Positions 8,959-18,305 of a DNA stretch of 64,000 bases are shown here, one piece after another (the first letter of the stretch is position 1; each line of letters opens with the position of its first letter). This DNA comes from an uncultured Bacilli bacterium. Lineage in GTDB: Bacteria; Bacillota_I; Bacilli_A; RF39; UBA660. Below the pieces are notes generated by a model, which worked only from the letters and a program-made list of their open reading frames with translations, ran no database searches and was not told the origin of the DNA. Location of the stretch: contig CAKPFD010000002.1 of the NCBI GenBank assembly GCA_934149515.1, forward strand, positions 104,488 through 168,487, in the 5' to 3' direction. The translations under genes and the position numbers were made by a program.

Positions 8959-9003
8959 GGTGATGGCACGAAAGAAAATCCTTTCGAGGTATCAATGCAA
9001 TAG
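8959..9003 (+). pseudogene. C-terminal relic of a surface-protein gene (island boundary)
   Basis: Codons 8959-9000 read GDGTKENPFEVSMQ followed by TAG 9001-9003. The same ending occurs at the C termini of the large surface proteins at 18305 (GDGTKDNPFEVKLAG) and 27408 (GDGTKENPFEIALAS). Nothing upstream of the first Gly codon belongs to that family: the frameshifted membrane gene ends at 8954. The relic therefore marks a junction where the accessory DNA meets the remains of a fourth family member. Weak hairpin-like sequence and a T run follow at about 9036-9068 and may be its old terminator. Confidence 0.75.
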
Positions 9004-9086
9004 GTTGCTTTTAAATAAAATAACGACAAAAAGCCTTATGATTGTTTGTAATACGTCATAAAGTTTTTTGCTTTCTATAATAGTAT

Positions 9087-9115
9087 TTGAAAATAAAATC
9101 ACTTTATAGTAAAAT
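9087..9115 (+). promoter_or_regulatory. sigma-A-type promoter of frr
   Basis: TTGAAA (9087-9092), 17 bp spacer, TAAAAT (9110-9115), 23 bp before the frr start codon. It would give frr its own promoter, which fits the absence of the usual upstream pyrH. Confidence 0.55.
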
Positions 9116-9138
9116 AGAGCTAAGGAGACAAGAAATAT

Positions 9139-9684
9139 ATGAATGAAGATATAATTAAAACAACTAAAGAAAAAATGGAAGGAGCGCTTGCAAATTATAA
9201 TAAACGTTTAAAAACAGTAAGAGCAGGAAGAGCAAATCCTTCAAGTTTAGATGGAGTAATGGTAGATTACTATGGTAGTTTAACTCCGTTAAAACAACTA
9301 GCAACCATCTCTGTACCGGAAGCAACACAATTACTAATCAAACCATTTGATCGAAGCTGTCTAAGTGCCATCGATAAAGCAATTATTGCAGCAAATCTTG
9401 GTTATAATCCAAGTAACGATGGCGAAACCATCCGTATTGTGATACCAGCACTAACAGAAGAAAGAAGAAAAGAATTAGTAAAACAAGTAAAAGCGATCAG
9501 TGAAGAAGCAAAAGTTGCTGTAAGAAACATTCGTCATGATGCAAATGAAACAATTGAAAAAGATGAATTACCAGAGGATGAAGAAAAACATTTAATGAAT
9601 GAAGTACAAACGCTAGTAAATGATACTAATAAAGAAATTGAAAAAATCTATAAAGAAAAAGAACAAGAATTATTGACAGTTTAG
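9139..9684 (+). CDS. frr: ribosome recycling factor
   Basis: A 181-residue protein of full family length. It has the typical TVRAGRANPSSLDG segment near residue 28, KPFDRSCLSAIDKAI, the NDGETIRIVIPALTEERR motif at the domain II hinge and a long C-terminal helix. With EF-G it splits post-termination 70S ribosomes. TAAGGAGAC at 9120-9128 precedes ATG 9139. In most Bacillota frr follows pyrH; here the gene upstream is a surface-protein relic, so the neighbourhood has been rearranged by the adjacent island. Confidence 0.97.
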   Translation: MNEDIIKTTKEKMEGALANYNKRLKTVRAGRANPSSLDGVMVDYYGSLTPLKQLATISVPEATQLLIKPFDRSCLSAIDKAIIAANLGYNPSNDGETIRIVIPALTEERRKELVKQVKAISEEAKVAVRNIRHDANETIEKDELPEDEEKHLMNEVQTLVNDTNKEIEKIYKEKEQELLTV

Positions 9685-9730
9685 TATTAAAATAAAGACT
9701 TTAGCATAGATTAATCATAAGGAGATACCT

Positions 9731-10189
9731 ATGAAAAAAATAAAAATCTATCTAAAGTCTATTTTATTGCCATTAATATTAGGAGGACTTGTTGGTTTTC
9801 TAACGTCTAAATCAATGGATTACAAAGATTTAGTACAACCACCATTAGCACCACCTTCTATTCTTTTTCCTATCGTATGGAGCATTTTATATCTTTTAAT
9901 GGGAATATCCTATGGAAGACTAGAAGAACAATTGAAAAACGATATGGAAGTAGATAAAATCTATAGTTTACAACTCGTTATCAATTTACTATGGCCAATC
10001 TTCTTCTTCGTATTAAAATGGCGTCTATTTGCTTTCTTCTGGTTATTGTTATTAATCTATCTTGTTATCAAAATGATAAAAACATTCTATCAGCAAGATA
10101 AACTAGCAGGACTTTTACAATTACCATACTTACTATGGTGTTTGTTCGCAAGTTATCTAAATCTTAGTATTTATCTATTGAACAAATAA
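9731..10189 (+). CDS. tspO: TspO/MBR family membrane protein
   Basis: A 152-residue protein with five hydrophobic helices. The family signature LAPPSILFPIVWSILYLLMGI is visible near residues 38-60, with NLLWPIFFF and a final LPYLLWCLFASYLNLSIY helix. TspO proteins bind tetrapyrroles and other ligands in the membrane; the bacterial role is often stress-related. The RBS is AAGGAGAT, 47 bp after frr. It ends in a strong terminator shared with the convergent gene. Confidence 0.9.
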   Translation: MKKIKIYLKSILLPLILGGLVGFLTSKSMDYKDLVQPPLAPPSILFPIVWSILYLLMGISYGRLEEQLKNDMEVDKIYSLQLVINLLWPIFFFVLKWRLFAFFWLLLLIYLVIKMIKTFYQQDKLAGLLQLPYLLWCLFASYLNLSIYLLNK

Positions 10190-10238
10190 AAAAGATGCTA
10201 CTTCTTATAAGTATATGTAATAACAGCATCTTTTTTTG
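10187..10238. terminator. terminator downstream of tspO
   Basis: A perfect inverted repeat AAAAAAGATGCT (10188-10199) / AGCATCTTTTTT (10225-10236) with a 25-nt loop and T7 run. It overlaps the last codons of the convergent gene and can act in both directions. Confidence 0.7.
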
Positions 10239-11097
10239 GTTGTGTAAAATTAATAGAAGGAATAAATTCAATATCTAAAGAATCCTTTTGAAAAGCCTTC
10301 TGTAAACCTTTGAGATCATATGTTGCAAGAATTGGTTTTTCCCTAAGATCTTGAATAGCAAATTGATATAAATAAGCTAGCTGAATAACACCATTTTCTT
10401 GTAAATTCTCCTTTAATCCTTGAAACGTTTGATAAAAACCTTCTAAAGGCCTGCTAGGATACATAAATTCTAAATACTGACTGATATTAGATAACAACAT
10501 GATATCAAAGTGATCCTTTAACATTTCATCTGCTTGTAAAATATCTCCTTGAATAAAAGTCGGATGAAGATATTGGATCTTTTTTTTCACTAACTGAAAC
10601 TTTTTTGGTTCTGTAAAATAAGCATGACTGTTCTGATAATAAGATAACGGTAAAACATCTTTTGTAAATAAAGCTTCTTCTATTGTATTGACTGGATATT
10701 TTTTACATAATGTATCAAAAAAAGTAAAACTATCTTGATCTTCCTTTTCCAAAATAGCTGCCACTTTATTCATTGCTACCTTATCCATTGTCTTATGATA
10801 GAATAAATCAACAAATTCTTTTTGATCAAGACCTAAAATTCCTGCTTTTTTTAAGTAAAAATAGTATTGACTATAAGGGCAAAGATCATATAAAGTAATA
10901 TCTTGGCACCCTTGATAAATTGCTTCCATGATTTGATCAGAAGATGAACCAACCGTTAGTAACTTTTTCTTTCTAACTTGCAAATTTTGGATATAACTAG
11001 CACAGTTTTCGGTAGCAAAAGGATAAAGCGTATCAAAAGCTTCACTCTTTTTCCGTAGAATTTTATCTTCTAATTTTAAAATCGCGTCACCAACCAT
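10198..11097 (-). CDS. DUF3419-like putative SAM-dependent transferase
   Basis: About 299 residues. A TVGSSSDQIMEAIYQG segment near residue 49 followed by LYDLCPYSQYYFYLKKAGI is the methyltransferase-type SAM pocket found in DUF3419 proteins, relatives of BtaA-type 3-amino-3-carboxypropyl transferases. The later IMLLSNISQYLEFM segment fits motif IV/V of the fold. Substrate unknown; a lipid-modifying role is only suggested by the family. ATG 11097 has GGGGGGAT upstream and is preferred over TTG 11100. It is convergent with tspO and divergent from parE. Confidence 0.6.
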   Translation of the reverse strand: MVGDAILKLEDKILRKKSEAFDTLYPFATENCASYIQNLQVRKKKLLTVGSSSDQIMEAIYQGCQDITLYDLCPYSQYYFYLKKAGILGLDQKEFVDLFYHKTMDKVAMNKVAAILEKEDQDSFTFFDTLCKKYPVNTIEEALFTKDVLPLSYYQNSHAYFTEPKKFQLVKKKIQYLHPTFIQGDILQADEMLKDHFDIMLLSNISQYLEFMYPSRPLEGFYQTFQGLKENLQENGVIQLAYLYQFAIQDLREKPILATYDLKGLQKAFQKDSLDIEFIPSINFTQPKKDAVITYTYKK

Positions 11098-11264
11098 CAA
11101 AATCCCCCCTTTTTGAAAGTGCTTCTTATTTTACCACAAATCATAAAAAAAGTAAATTTATTAGGTTAGCGTTTGAAAAAAATCCATTATTTTAGTATAA
11201 TTTACTAGAAGAATGAAAAGAAATAGCAAAAATGAAAAGATAACAAGAGGATGTGAAATGAAGT

Positions 11265-13166
11265 ATGGAAAAATATGATGATAATTCGATTAAAATTTTA
11301 GAAGGGCTAGAAGCAGTTAGAAAAAGACCTGGTATGTATATTGGTTCAACGGATAAGAAAGGTTTACACCATCTTGTTTGGGAAATTGTCGATAATGCTA
11401 TCGATGAAGCGATCAATGGATATGGAAAACATATTAAAATTACAATTCATAAGGATAAAAGTATATCTGTCGCTGATGAAGGAAGGGGTGTTCCCGTTGG
11501 AATGCATGCTTCAGGAAAACCAACGCCAGAAGTTATTTATACCATTTTACATGCTGGTGGAAAATTTGAAGAAGCAGGGTATAAAGTATCTGGTGGACTA
11601 CATGGTGTTGGTGGAAGTGTGGTCAATGCCTTATCTAAATGGATGGAAGTAACTATCAAAAGAGATAAAGGGGAATACTATATTCGTTTTGAAAATGGTG
11701 GAAAAGTAGTTGTACCTTTAAAACAAATTGGAACAACCAATAAAACTGGAACCACTGTTCGTTTTATGCCAGATGATACGATTTTTTCTACAACGAACTT
11801 TTCTTATACAACAATTTGTGAAAGAATGCAAGAATCAGCTTTTTTATTAAAAGGGTTAACGATTGAAGTGATTGATGAAGAAGATGATCGTCACAACACT
11901 TTCCATTATGAAACAGGACTTGTCGCTTTTGTTGAATATCTAAATGAAGATAAACAAACCATGCATAATGTGTTAGATTTTGAAGGAACAAAAAATCGTA
12001 TTGAAGTAGAAATTGCAATGCAATATACCAATACCTATCAAGAAAATATCGTATCCTTTGTCAATAACGTTAAAACAAGTGATGGTGGAACTCATGAAGT
12101 AGGATTCAAAACAGCCTTAACTCGTGTATTTAATGACTATGCGAAAAATAACGGATTTATTAAAGGCAAAGAAAAATCATTAGAAGGAAGCGATGTAAGA
12201 GAAGGCTTAACAGCAGTCATTTCCTTAAAAATACCAGAAGATTTATTACAATTTGAAGGACAAACCAAAGGAAAACTAGGAACGCCTCAAGCTCGTACTA
12301 TTGTCGATGCTATCGTTAGTGAAAAATTACAATTTTTCCTAGAAGAAAATAAAGCCATTGCCACAGATATCATCACCAAATCACTAAAAAGCAAACTAGC
12401 AAGAGAAGCCGCTAGAAAAGCCCGGGAAGAAGCCCGTAAAGGAAATGGTAAGAAAAAAGAAGAACGTTCTTTATCCGGTAAATTAGCACCAGCACAAAGC
12501 AAAGATAAAACGAAAAAAGAACTATTCCTAGTAGAAGGAGATTCTGCTGGTGGATCAGCCAAACAAGGTAGAGATAGAAAATATCAAGCCATTTTACCAT
12601 TGCGTGGAAAAGTATTAAATACTGAAAAAACCAAAGAAGAAGATATCTTAAAAAATGAAGAAATCAATACGATGATTTATACCATTGGAGCAGGGTATGG
12701 TTCAAACTTTGATCTAGCCGACTGTGAATATTCAAAAGTCATTATCATGAGTGATGCTGATGAAGATGGTGGACACATTCAATGCTTATTATTAACCTTT
12801 TTCTATCGTTATATGAGACCATTAATTGAAGATGGACGTTTATTTGTGGCACTACCACCATTATTTAAAATTCAAAGTGGTAAAACAATTGAATACGCTT
12901 ATACTGTTGAAGAAATGAAAGAAAAAAGCAAAGGCAAAAAATGCGATATTCAACGATATAAAGGATTAGGTGAAATGAATGCTGATCAACTATGTGAAAC
13001 AACCATGCAAAAAGGAACAAGAACACTAATTCGTGTCAACATTGAAGACGCTCAACTAGCCGAAAAACGTGTCTCTGTTTTAATGGGAGATGAAGTAGCA
13101 CCAAGAAAAGAATGGATCGAAGAAAACGTTGAATTTTCATTAGAAGATGATTATGAAATTAAGTAG
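11265..13166 (+). CDS. parE: DNA topoisomerase IV subunit B
   Basis: A 633-residue GHKL ATPase/TOPRIM subunit. The N-terminal ATP site has EIVDNAIDEA (near 45) and DEGRGVPVG, with GGLHGVGGSVVNALS as lid. The TOPRIM motifs EGDSAGGSAKQGRD (about 423) and DADEDGGHI (about 497) follow, and the C terminus has QRYKGLGEMN. Length fits ParE rather than longer GyrB, and the next gene is parC-like, so topoisomerase IV (chromosome decatenation) is the best call. AAGAGG lies 14 nt upstream of ATG 11265, a little far; an overlapping ATG at 11258 leads to an early stop. Confidence 0.93.
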   Translation: MEKYDDNSIKILEGLEAVRKRPGMYIGSTDKKGLHHLVWEIVDNAIDEAINGYGKHIKITIHKDKSISVADEGRGVPVGMHASGKPTPEVIYTILHAGGKFEEAGYKVSGGLHGVGGSVVNALSKWMEVTIKRDKGEYYIRFENGGKVVVPLKQIGTTNKTGTTVRFMPDDTIFSTTNFSYTTICERMQESAFLLKGLTIEVIDEEDDRHNTFHYETGLVAFVEYLNEDKQTMHNVLDFEGTKNRIEVEIAMQYTNTYQENIVSFVNNVKTSDGGTHEVGFKTALTRVFNDYAKNNGFIKGKEKSLEGSDVREGLTAVISLKIPEDLLQFEGQTKGKLGTPQARTIVDAIVSEKLQFFLEENKAIATDIITKSLKSKLAREAARKAREEARKGNGKKKEERSLSGKLAPAQSKDKTKKELFLVEGDSAGGSAKQGRDRKYQAILPLRGKVLNTEKTKEEDILKNEEINTMIYTIGAGYGSNFDLADCEYSKVIIMSDADEDGGHIQCLLLTFFYRYMRPLIEDGRLFVALPPLFKIQSGKTIEYAYTVEEMKEKSKGKKCDIQRYKGLGEMNADQLCETTMQKGTRTLIRVNIEDAQLAEKRVSVLMGDEVAPRKEWIEENVEFSLEDDYEIK

Positions 13167-13181
13167 AAATTAGGTGAAAAT

Positions 13182-15689
13182 ATGACAAATAATAAAGAAC
13201 AAACACAACAAACACTAGAAAAAATATTTGATTATACCCTAGAAGATATCATGGGCGAACGCTTTGGTAGTTACTCTAAATACATCATTCAAGATAGAGC
13301 AATTCCTGATGCAAGAGATGGCTTAAAACCAGTACAACGTCGTATCTTATATTCTATGAATAAAGAAAAAAATACCTATGATCATGGTTATCGAAAAAGT
13401 GCCAAAACAGTAGGAGATGTCATTGGTAATTATCATCCTCATGGTGATAGCTCTATCTATGATGCTATGGTAAGAATGAGCCAAGCTTGGAAAACACGCC
13501 TTCCTTACATTGACATGCATGGGAATAATGGTTCTATCGATGGCGATAGTCCAGCAGCTTATCGTTATACAGAAGCCCGTCTTTCTAAGATTGCTAATGA
13601 AATGTTGCGTGATATTGATAAGGATACTGTAGAATTTGCACCGAACTTTGATGATACAACAGTTGAACCAACAGTTTTACCAGCAAGGTTTCCAGCCCTT
13701 TTAGTCTATGGAGCAATGGGAATATCAGCAGGATATGCTACCAATATTCCACCACATAATCTAAATGAAATCGTAAATGCTACTATCTATCGAATTGATC
13801 ATGAAGACTGCAGCTTAGAAGAATTAATGCAATTTGTTAAAGGACCAGACTTTCCAACTGGTGGAATTGTCGAAGGCTTAGCAGGTATCAAAGAAGCATA
13901 CCAAACAGGAAGAGGACGAATTATTATCAAAAGTCGTTATCAAATCGAAAAAGATGCCATCATCATTACCGAAATACCATTCGAGGTCAATAAAGCCCAA
14001 TTAGTAAAAAAAATAGATGATATTAAATTAGATAAAAAAATCGAAGGAATTGCTGAAGTACGTGATGAATCTGCCCAAGATATCCGTATTGTCATTGATT
14101 TAAAGAAAAATGCCAACCAAGATTTAATCATCAACTACCTATTAAAAAATACTGATATGCAAATTAGTTACAACTTCAACATGGTAGCTATCGTCAACAA
14201 ACGCCCTAAATTATTAGGACTAGAAAAAGCCTTAGATGCCTTTATTAATCACCAAAAAACAGTAGTAAAAAGAAGAACAACATTCGATTTAGCACATGCC
14301 AAAGCAAGATATCATATCGTTGAAGGCTTAATAAAATGTCTTTCCATCTTAGATGAAGTCATTCAAACAATCAGGCAATCTAAAAACAAACAAGACGCCA
14401 AAGAAAATCTAGTACGTTTATATGACTTTACCATAGAACAAGCAGAAGCTATCGTTACCTTGCAATTATATCGCTTAACCAACACAGATGTAGTAGCACT
14501 AGAAGAAGAAATGCAAAACCTTGAAAAAATCATTCACGGCTTAAATGCAATTTTAGGAAGCGAAGAAATCTTGAAAAATGTCATGAAAAAAGATTTAAAC
14601 GATCTAAACACCAACTATCAAACACCACGTCTTACTGATATCAAAGATGAAATTACCGAAATTAAAATTGAAAAAACAGCCATGATCGCCAAAGAAGATA
14701 CAATCGTAACACTAAGTAAAGATGGCTATATCAAACGAACTAACTTAAGAAGCTATAGTGCCAGCAATGGCGAAGAAACAACCCTAAAAGAAAATGACTA
14801 TTTACTAGGAATTGCCAAGATGAATACCCTACAAACATTACTAGTATTTACCTCATTAGGAAACTTCTTATCCATTCCAGTTCACACTATCTATGATTTA
14901 AAATGGAAAGATCTAGGAAAACATGTTAGTAACTTAGTACCACTTGATCAAGAAGAAGAGATCATCGGAATGATACCAGTCAAAGACTTTTCTGATAAAG
15001 TAAACATCTTACTAACAACAAAACTAGGAATGATTAAACGAACCAGTTTAGAAGAATTTAAACTAACAAGAAACTCTAAACCAAGTAGTTGTATGAAATT
15101 AAAACAAGAAGATAAATTAGTAAGCGTCAGCCTAGATACCGAAGAAGACATCTTTATTGAAACTTACCAAGGCTATGGATTATGGTTTTCTAAAGAAGAA
15201 GTACCAATTGTTGGTATTAAAGCAGCAGGAGTTAAAGCCATTAACTTAAAAGATGATAAGATCGTGTCAGCACTTAACTTTGCAGAAAATAAAATCGAAT
15301 ATATTGCAATTGTTACAGATAAAGGGACAGGTAAAAGAATGCATTTAAAAGACTTTGAAAAAACAACAAGAGCTCGTCGTGGACTAATGACCATAAGAGA
15401 TGTCAAAACAAATCCATATCACATCATCAAAGCCTTTATGCCAAACCTAAAAGATAAAATAGGACTAAAAACAGGAGAAATCATCCAAATAAAAACAACT
15501 GATCTAAAAGTAAGCGATCGCTACTCAACTGGTAATACCATTACCAAAAAACCAATTGAAGACGTTTTTCTTTACCAAGACTTGATAGAAGAACAACAAG
15601 ATGAACCAGTCAAAGAAATCCCTAAAAAAGATCAAATTTCTTTAGAAGAAATCGATGCTAGATTGATGACAATTGATGATTTTTTATAA
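13182..15689 (+). CDS. parC: DNA topoisomerase IV subunit A
   Basis: An 835-residue breakage-reunion subunit. IPDARDGLKPVQRRILYSM marks the N-terminal core, HPHGDSSIYDAMVRMSQ (about 85-101) is the quinolone-resistance-determining region, and the active Tyr lies in AAYRYTEARLS (about 127). The C-terminal beta-propeller lacks a clear GyrA box (QRRGGKG) and has KTTRARRGL instead, favouring ParC. The QRDR retains Ser and Asp at the usual positions, so there is no obvious quinolone-resistance change. It is 15 bp after parE, forming an operon. Confidence 0.93.
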   Translation: MTNNKEQTQQTLEKIFDYTLEDIMGERFGSYSKYIIQDRAIPDARDGLKPVQRRILYSMNKEKNTYDHGYRKSAKTVGDVIGNYHPHGDSSIYDAMVRMSQAWKTRLPYIDMHGNNGSIDGDSPAAYRYTEARLSKIANEMLRDIDKDTVEFAPNFDDTTVEPTVLPARFPALLVYGAMGISAGYATNIPPHNLNEIVNATIYRIDHEDCSLEELMQFVKGPDFPTGGIVEGLAGIKEAYQTGRGRIIIKSRYQIEKDAIIITEIPFEVNKAQLVKKIDDIKLDKKIEGIAEVRDESAQDIRIVIDLKKNANQDLIINYLLKNTDMQISYNFNMVAIVNKRPKLLGLEKALDAFINHQKTVVKRRTTFDLAHAKARYHIVEGLIKCLSILDEVIQTIRQSKNKQDAKENLVRLYDFTIEQAEAIVTLQLYRLTNTDVVALEEEMQNLEKIIHGLNAILGSEEILKNVMKKDLNDLNTNYQTPRLTDIKDEITEIKIEKTAMIAKEDTIVTLSKDGYIKRTNLRSYSASNGEETTLKENDYLLGIAKMNTLQTLLVFTSLGNFLSIPVHTIYDLKWKDLGKHVSNLVPLDQEEEIIGMIPVKDFSDKVNILLTTKLGMIKRTSLEEFKLTRNSKPSSCMKLKQEDKLVSVSLDTEEDIFIETYQGYGLWFSKEEVPIVGIKAAGVKAINLKDDKIVSALNFAENKIEYIAIVTDKGTGKRMHLKDFEKTTRARRGLMTIRDVKTNPYHIIKAFMPNLKDKIGLKTGEIIQIKTTDLKVSDRYSTGNTITKKPIEDVFLYQDLIEEQQDEPVKEIPKKDQISLEEIDARLMTIDDFL

Positions 15690-15716
15690 AAAAATAGATA
15701 TAATTCTATTTTTTTT
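15689..15716 (+). terminator. terminator downstream of parC
   Basis: A perfect 10-bp stem AAAAAATAGA / TCTATTTTTT with a TATAAT loop and following T run. The stem is AT-rich, so efficiency is uncertain. Confidence 0.5.
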
Positions 15717-15742
15717 CATATAGTAGTGGTAGGTGAAGTTTG

Positions 15743-16102
15743 ATGTCAAAAGAAGCATTTAAAAGTTTTGTAAGACAACATCCCTATTTAACCGATTCTG
15801 TTTATCAACATCGCACCACCTGGCAAGAATTATATGAATTGTATGACATCTATGGTAATGATGAACAAATATTTAAAAAATATCAACTACCAAAAGAAGA
15901 TACAACAACAAAAACAAAGAATCAATTTGCTTTTAACGAACTAATTTCCATGATTCAAAATGTTGATTTAGAAACAGTACAAAAAGGTGTCAACGGACTT
16001 CAAAAAGCAATCGGCTTATTACAAGAAATAGCACCAAATAAAGACAAAACCATAACACCCCAATATGAAGAAAGACCACTATATAAATATTATGAGGACT
16101 AA
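15743..16102 (+). CDS. ylbD: YlbD-like protein
   Basis: About 119 residues starting at ATG 15743 (AGGTG at 15731-15735; the in-frame TTG at 15740 is less likely). The N-terminal KSFVRQHPYLTDSVYQHRTTWQELYELYDIYG pattern resembles Bacillus YlbD, a putative spore coat protein of unknown biochemical role. The C-terminal half is a predicted amphipathic helix. It overlaps the next gene (ylbE) at TAATG, as expected for the ylbD-ylbE pair. A CATATAGTA element at 15717 may be a sporulation-type -10. Confidence 0.65.
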   Translation: MSKEAFKSFVRQHPYLTDSVYQHRTTWQELYELYDIYGNDEQIFKKYQLPKEDTTTKTKNQFAFNELISMIQNVDLETVQKGVNGLQKAIGLLQEIAPNKDKTITPQYEERPLYKYYED

Positions 16103-16323
16103 TGCAAGTAGCAACTCTGATTGCAATTAAAAATAACCCTAACTTATATCGTTATTTACAAGAAAATTCATATTGGTATAAATACTTAAATAGAAGCCCC
16201 ATCTATCTTGAACAAATGATGGAACAAATGAAAGAAGCCTATCACTTAACGCCAGCTGCCAAAATGGAAAACATCGCCAAAACAATGAATTTAGTAAAAA
16301 ATTTTATGGACATTATCAATTAA
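16102..16323 (+). CDS. ylbE: YlbE-like protein
   Basis: A 73-residue protein with the YlbE-type pattern NNPNLYRYLQENSYWYKYLNRSP (spaced aromatic residues around a WY pair), followed by a helical tail. Function unknown in the family. Its start codon overlaps the ylbD stop, so it is translationally coupled. A strong terminator follows at 16381. Confidence 0.7.
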   Translation: MQVATLIAIKNNPNLYRYLQENSYWYKYLNRSPIYLEQMMEQMKEAYHLTPAAKMENIAKTMNLVKNFMDIIN

Positions 16324-16380
16324 AATAGGTATGATAATCTTATAAGAAAAATAGAAAAAAGAAGAAATTCTTCTGTAATT

Positions 16381-16415
16381 AAAGATCAAGGTAATCTATT
16401 TTCTTGATCTTTTTA
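16381..16415 (+). terminator. terminator after ylbDE
   Basis: A perfect 10-bp stem AAAGATCAAG (16381-16390) / CTTGATCTTT (16403-16412) with a T run. It lies directly upstream of a surface-protein gene. A similar CTTGATC hairpin precedes the paralogous surface gene at 25475. Confidence 0.75.
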
Positions 16416-16439
16416 TTTGTTAAATAGTAGGGGTGAGCT

Positions 16440-18305
16440 ATGAAGAATAAAAAAGAACCGAAAAAGAAACTAATAATCAGTTTTCTAGTGCTATTTTTAT
16501 GTATTATCATTGGTATCAGTTATGCTTATTTATCGATATTTTTGACATCGAATAAAGAAAATCTTGTTAAAGTAGGGGATTTAAATCTAGTGTTAGATGA
16601 AACTTCTAGTAATGGGATAACTTTAGAAAATGATGTTGCCATCACCGATGAAGAAGGATTAGCACAAGAAGGAACAAGCTTTTCTTTAAAGAATAATGGT
16701 AAGGCTTATATTTGTTATAAGTTATATTTAGATGATAAAGATCTAACCAGTGGCGAAACAAGAGTCGATGATAAATTAATTAAATTCAGTTTAGATAAAG
16801 ATAGTGCAGTAGGGAAAGCCCAAACACTACCAACGATTGGTACCAATCCAAACCGTTTGTTGGATGAAGGAACAATTGATAGTGGAGCTACAATTAATTA
16901 CAAATTACGCTTATGGTTTAATAGTGAAATAGATGCCAATTACTCTGGCCAAGTTTTTAAAGGAAAATTAAGAGTAGAAGCAACCCAGTGTGAAAAATTA
17001 CCAACAGTCTCTGAACAATTACTAGCAGGAGTAGGTACTAAAGGAGCAATAGATACCTCTGATTCAGAGCAAACTTTTATCACTGGGACAGATCCAAACA
17101 ACTATATTTGGTATAGTGGAAAACTATGGAGAGCAGTATCGATTGATCCGACCGATAATAGTGTCAAACTAGTAACACAATGGAATATATCAATAATTCC
17201 ATATAATAGAAATGGTAACACAAATTTTGAAGAAAGCCATACACAACAATGGTTGAATGATACAACAGAAGATGGTTTCTTAGGAAATTTAAGAGATTAT
17301 GAAAAATTCATTAAAACTAATAGCGTTTGGAATGCCACACAAACAACTGCAACGACAAAACCTGATAAAACCACAATGGTAACAAGTACAGTAGGATTAT
17401 TAAATATGTATGAATATGTAATGAGTTATAAAAATGCTACTACATCAACAGGTTATTTAAATAATGGTCTATATTGGTGGACGTTAACACCATATAGCAC
17501 AACACTTGTTCGCTACATAAACTATTATGGTAATATAGATAATCATAGTGTTGCATATTCATATGGAGTACGTCCTTCAATTAACTTAAAATCTAGTGTA
17601 GAAATTGTATCAGGAACCGGAACAGAAGATAACCCTTATCGCTTAAAAGGAGATAGTGATGCACCAACATCAGGAACAAAATTAGCAACAAGATATAGTG
17701 GTGAGTACATACGATTTGGCACTGGAGAAAACAATCTATATCAAATTGTCAGTCACGAAACAGAAAAAATGACAAAAATAGCAAGTGCTATGCCATTGAA
17801 AGAAAATGGAATTACTAAACTAATGACTTTTGCAAGTTCAGGAGTTAATTATTCAAGTAGTAATACAATAGGAGCATTTTTGAATGGTGAGTATTTAACA
17901 AGTGGAAGTTATCTAACGACTGCTCAAATAAATATGATAGAAGATAATACTACCTGGTATTTGGGAACAGTTGGATTTTGTATGAGTTATAAACTAGCCA
18001 AATACACAAATACATCTAGTACATCAGTAACATCAAATACAACGACAGCCAAAATTGGATTATTAAGAATAGGGGAATTAAATGCAGGGCAATTTATTAG
18101 ATATGGAAATAATACAACACATTGGTCATTAACACCATATAGCACAACTAACGTTAATTACATAGATAATCTTGGCGATACGAGCAATAATGTTGTTACA
18201 ACTTTGTATGGTATTCGACCAACCATGAATTTAAAGCCTAATGTCATTATCACAAGTGGTGATGGTACAAAAGATAATCCATTTGAAGTGAAATTAGCAG
18301 GATAA
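16440..18305 (+). CDS. large exported surface protein with SipW/TasA-type leader and two variable-loop modules
   Basis: A 621-residue protein. Residues 1-40 are a charged start, a hydrophobic helix and IGISYAYLS, the leader type of TasA/CalY-like proteins that are cut by SipW. A TasA-like beta domain follows (about 40-180; TDEEGLAQEG, SGQVFKGKLRVEATQ). Two modules follow, each with a YIWYSGKLWR or YIRFGTGENNLY opening, a middle helix, WTLTPYS or WSLTPYS, a loop, and G(V/I)RPxxNLK then SGxGTxDNP. The second module ends at the C terminus. The fold resembles DUF6273/C-type-lectin-like ligand-binding domains (inference). The loop between LTP and GVRP is hypervariable compared with the paralogue at 25475. 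Probably secreted or surface-anchored. Confidence 0.7.
   Translation: MKNKKEPKKKLIISFLVLFLCIIIGISYAYLSIFLTSNKENLVKVGDLNLVLDETSSNGITLENDVAITDEEGLAQEGTSFSLKNNGKAYICYKLYLDDKDLTSGETRVDDKLIKFSLDKDSAVGKAQTLPTIGTNPNRLLDEGTIDSGATINYKLRLWFNSEIDANYSGQVFKGKLRVEATQCEKLPTVSEQLLAGVGTKGAIDTSDSEQTFITGTDPNNYIWYSGKLWRAVSIDPTDNSVKLVTQWNISIIPYNRNGNTNFEESHTQQWLNDTTEDGFLGNLRDYEKFIKTNSVWNATQTTATTKPDKTTMVTSTVGLLNMYEYVMSYKNATTSTGYLNNGLYWWTLTPYSTTLVRYINYYGNIDNHSVAYSYGVRPSINLKSSVEIVSGTGTEDNPYRLKGDSDAPTSGTKLATRYSGEYIRFGTGENNLYQIVSHETEKMTKIASAMPLKENGITKLMTFASSGVNYSSSNTIGAFLNGEYLTSGSYLTTAQINMIEDNTTWYLGTVGFCMSYKLAKYTNTSSTSVTSNTTTAKIGLLRIGELNAGQFIRYGNNTTHWSLTPYSTTNVNYIDNLGDTSNNVVTTLYGIRPTMNLKPNVIITSGDGTKDNPFEVKLAG

Noticed and set aside
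12287..12562. Minus-strand ORFs inside parE
   Set aside because: They lie entirely within a well-supported conserved gene and have no family motifs.
13430..13490. Quinolone-resistance mutation in parC
   Set aside because: The Ser and Asp of the QRDR (GDSSIYDAM) are the sensitive-type residues.
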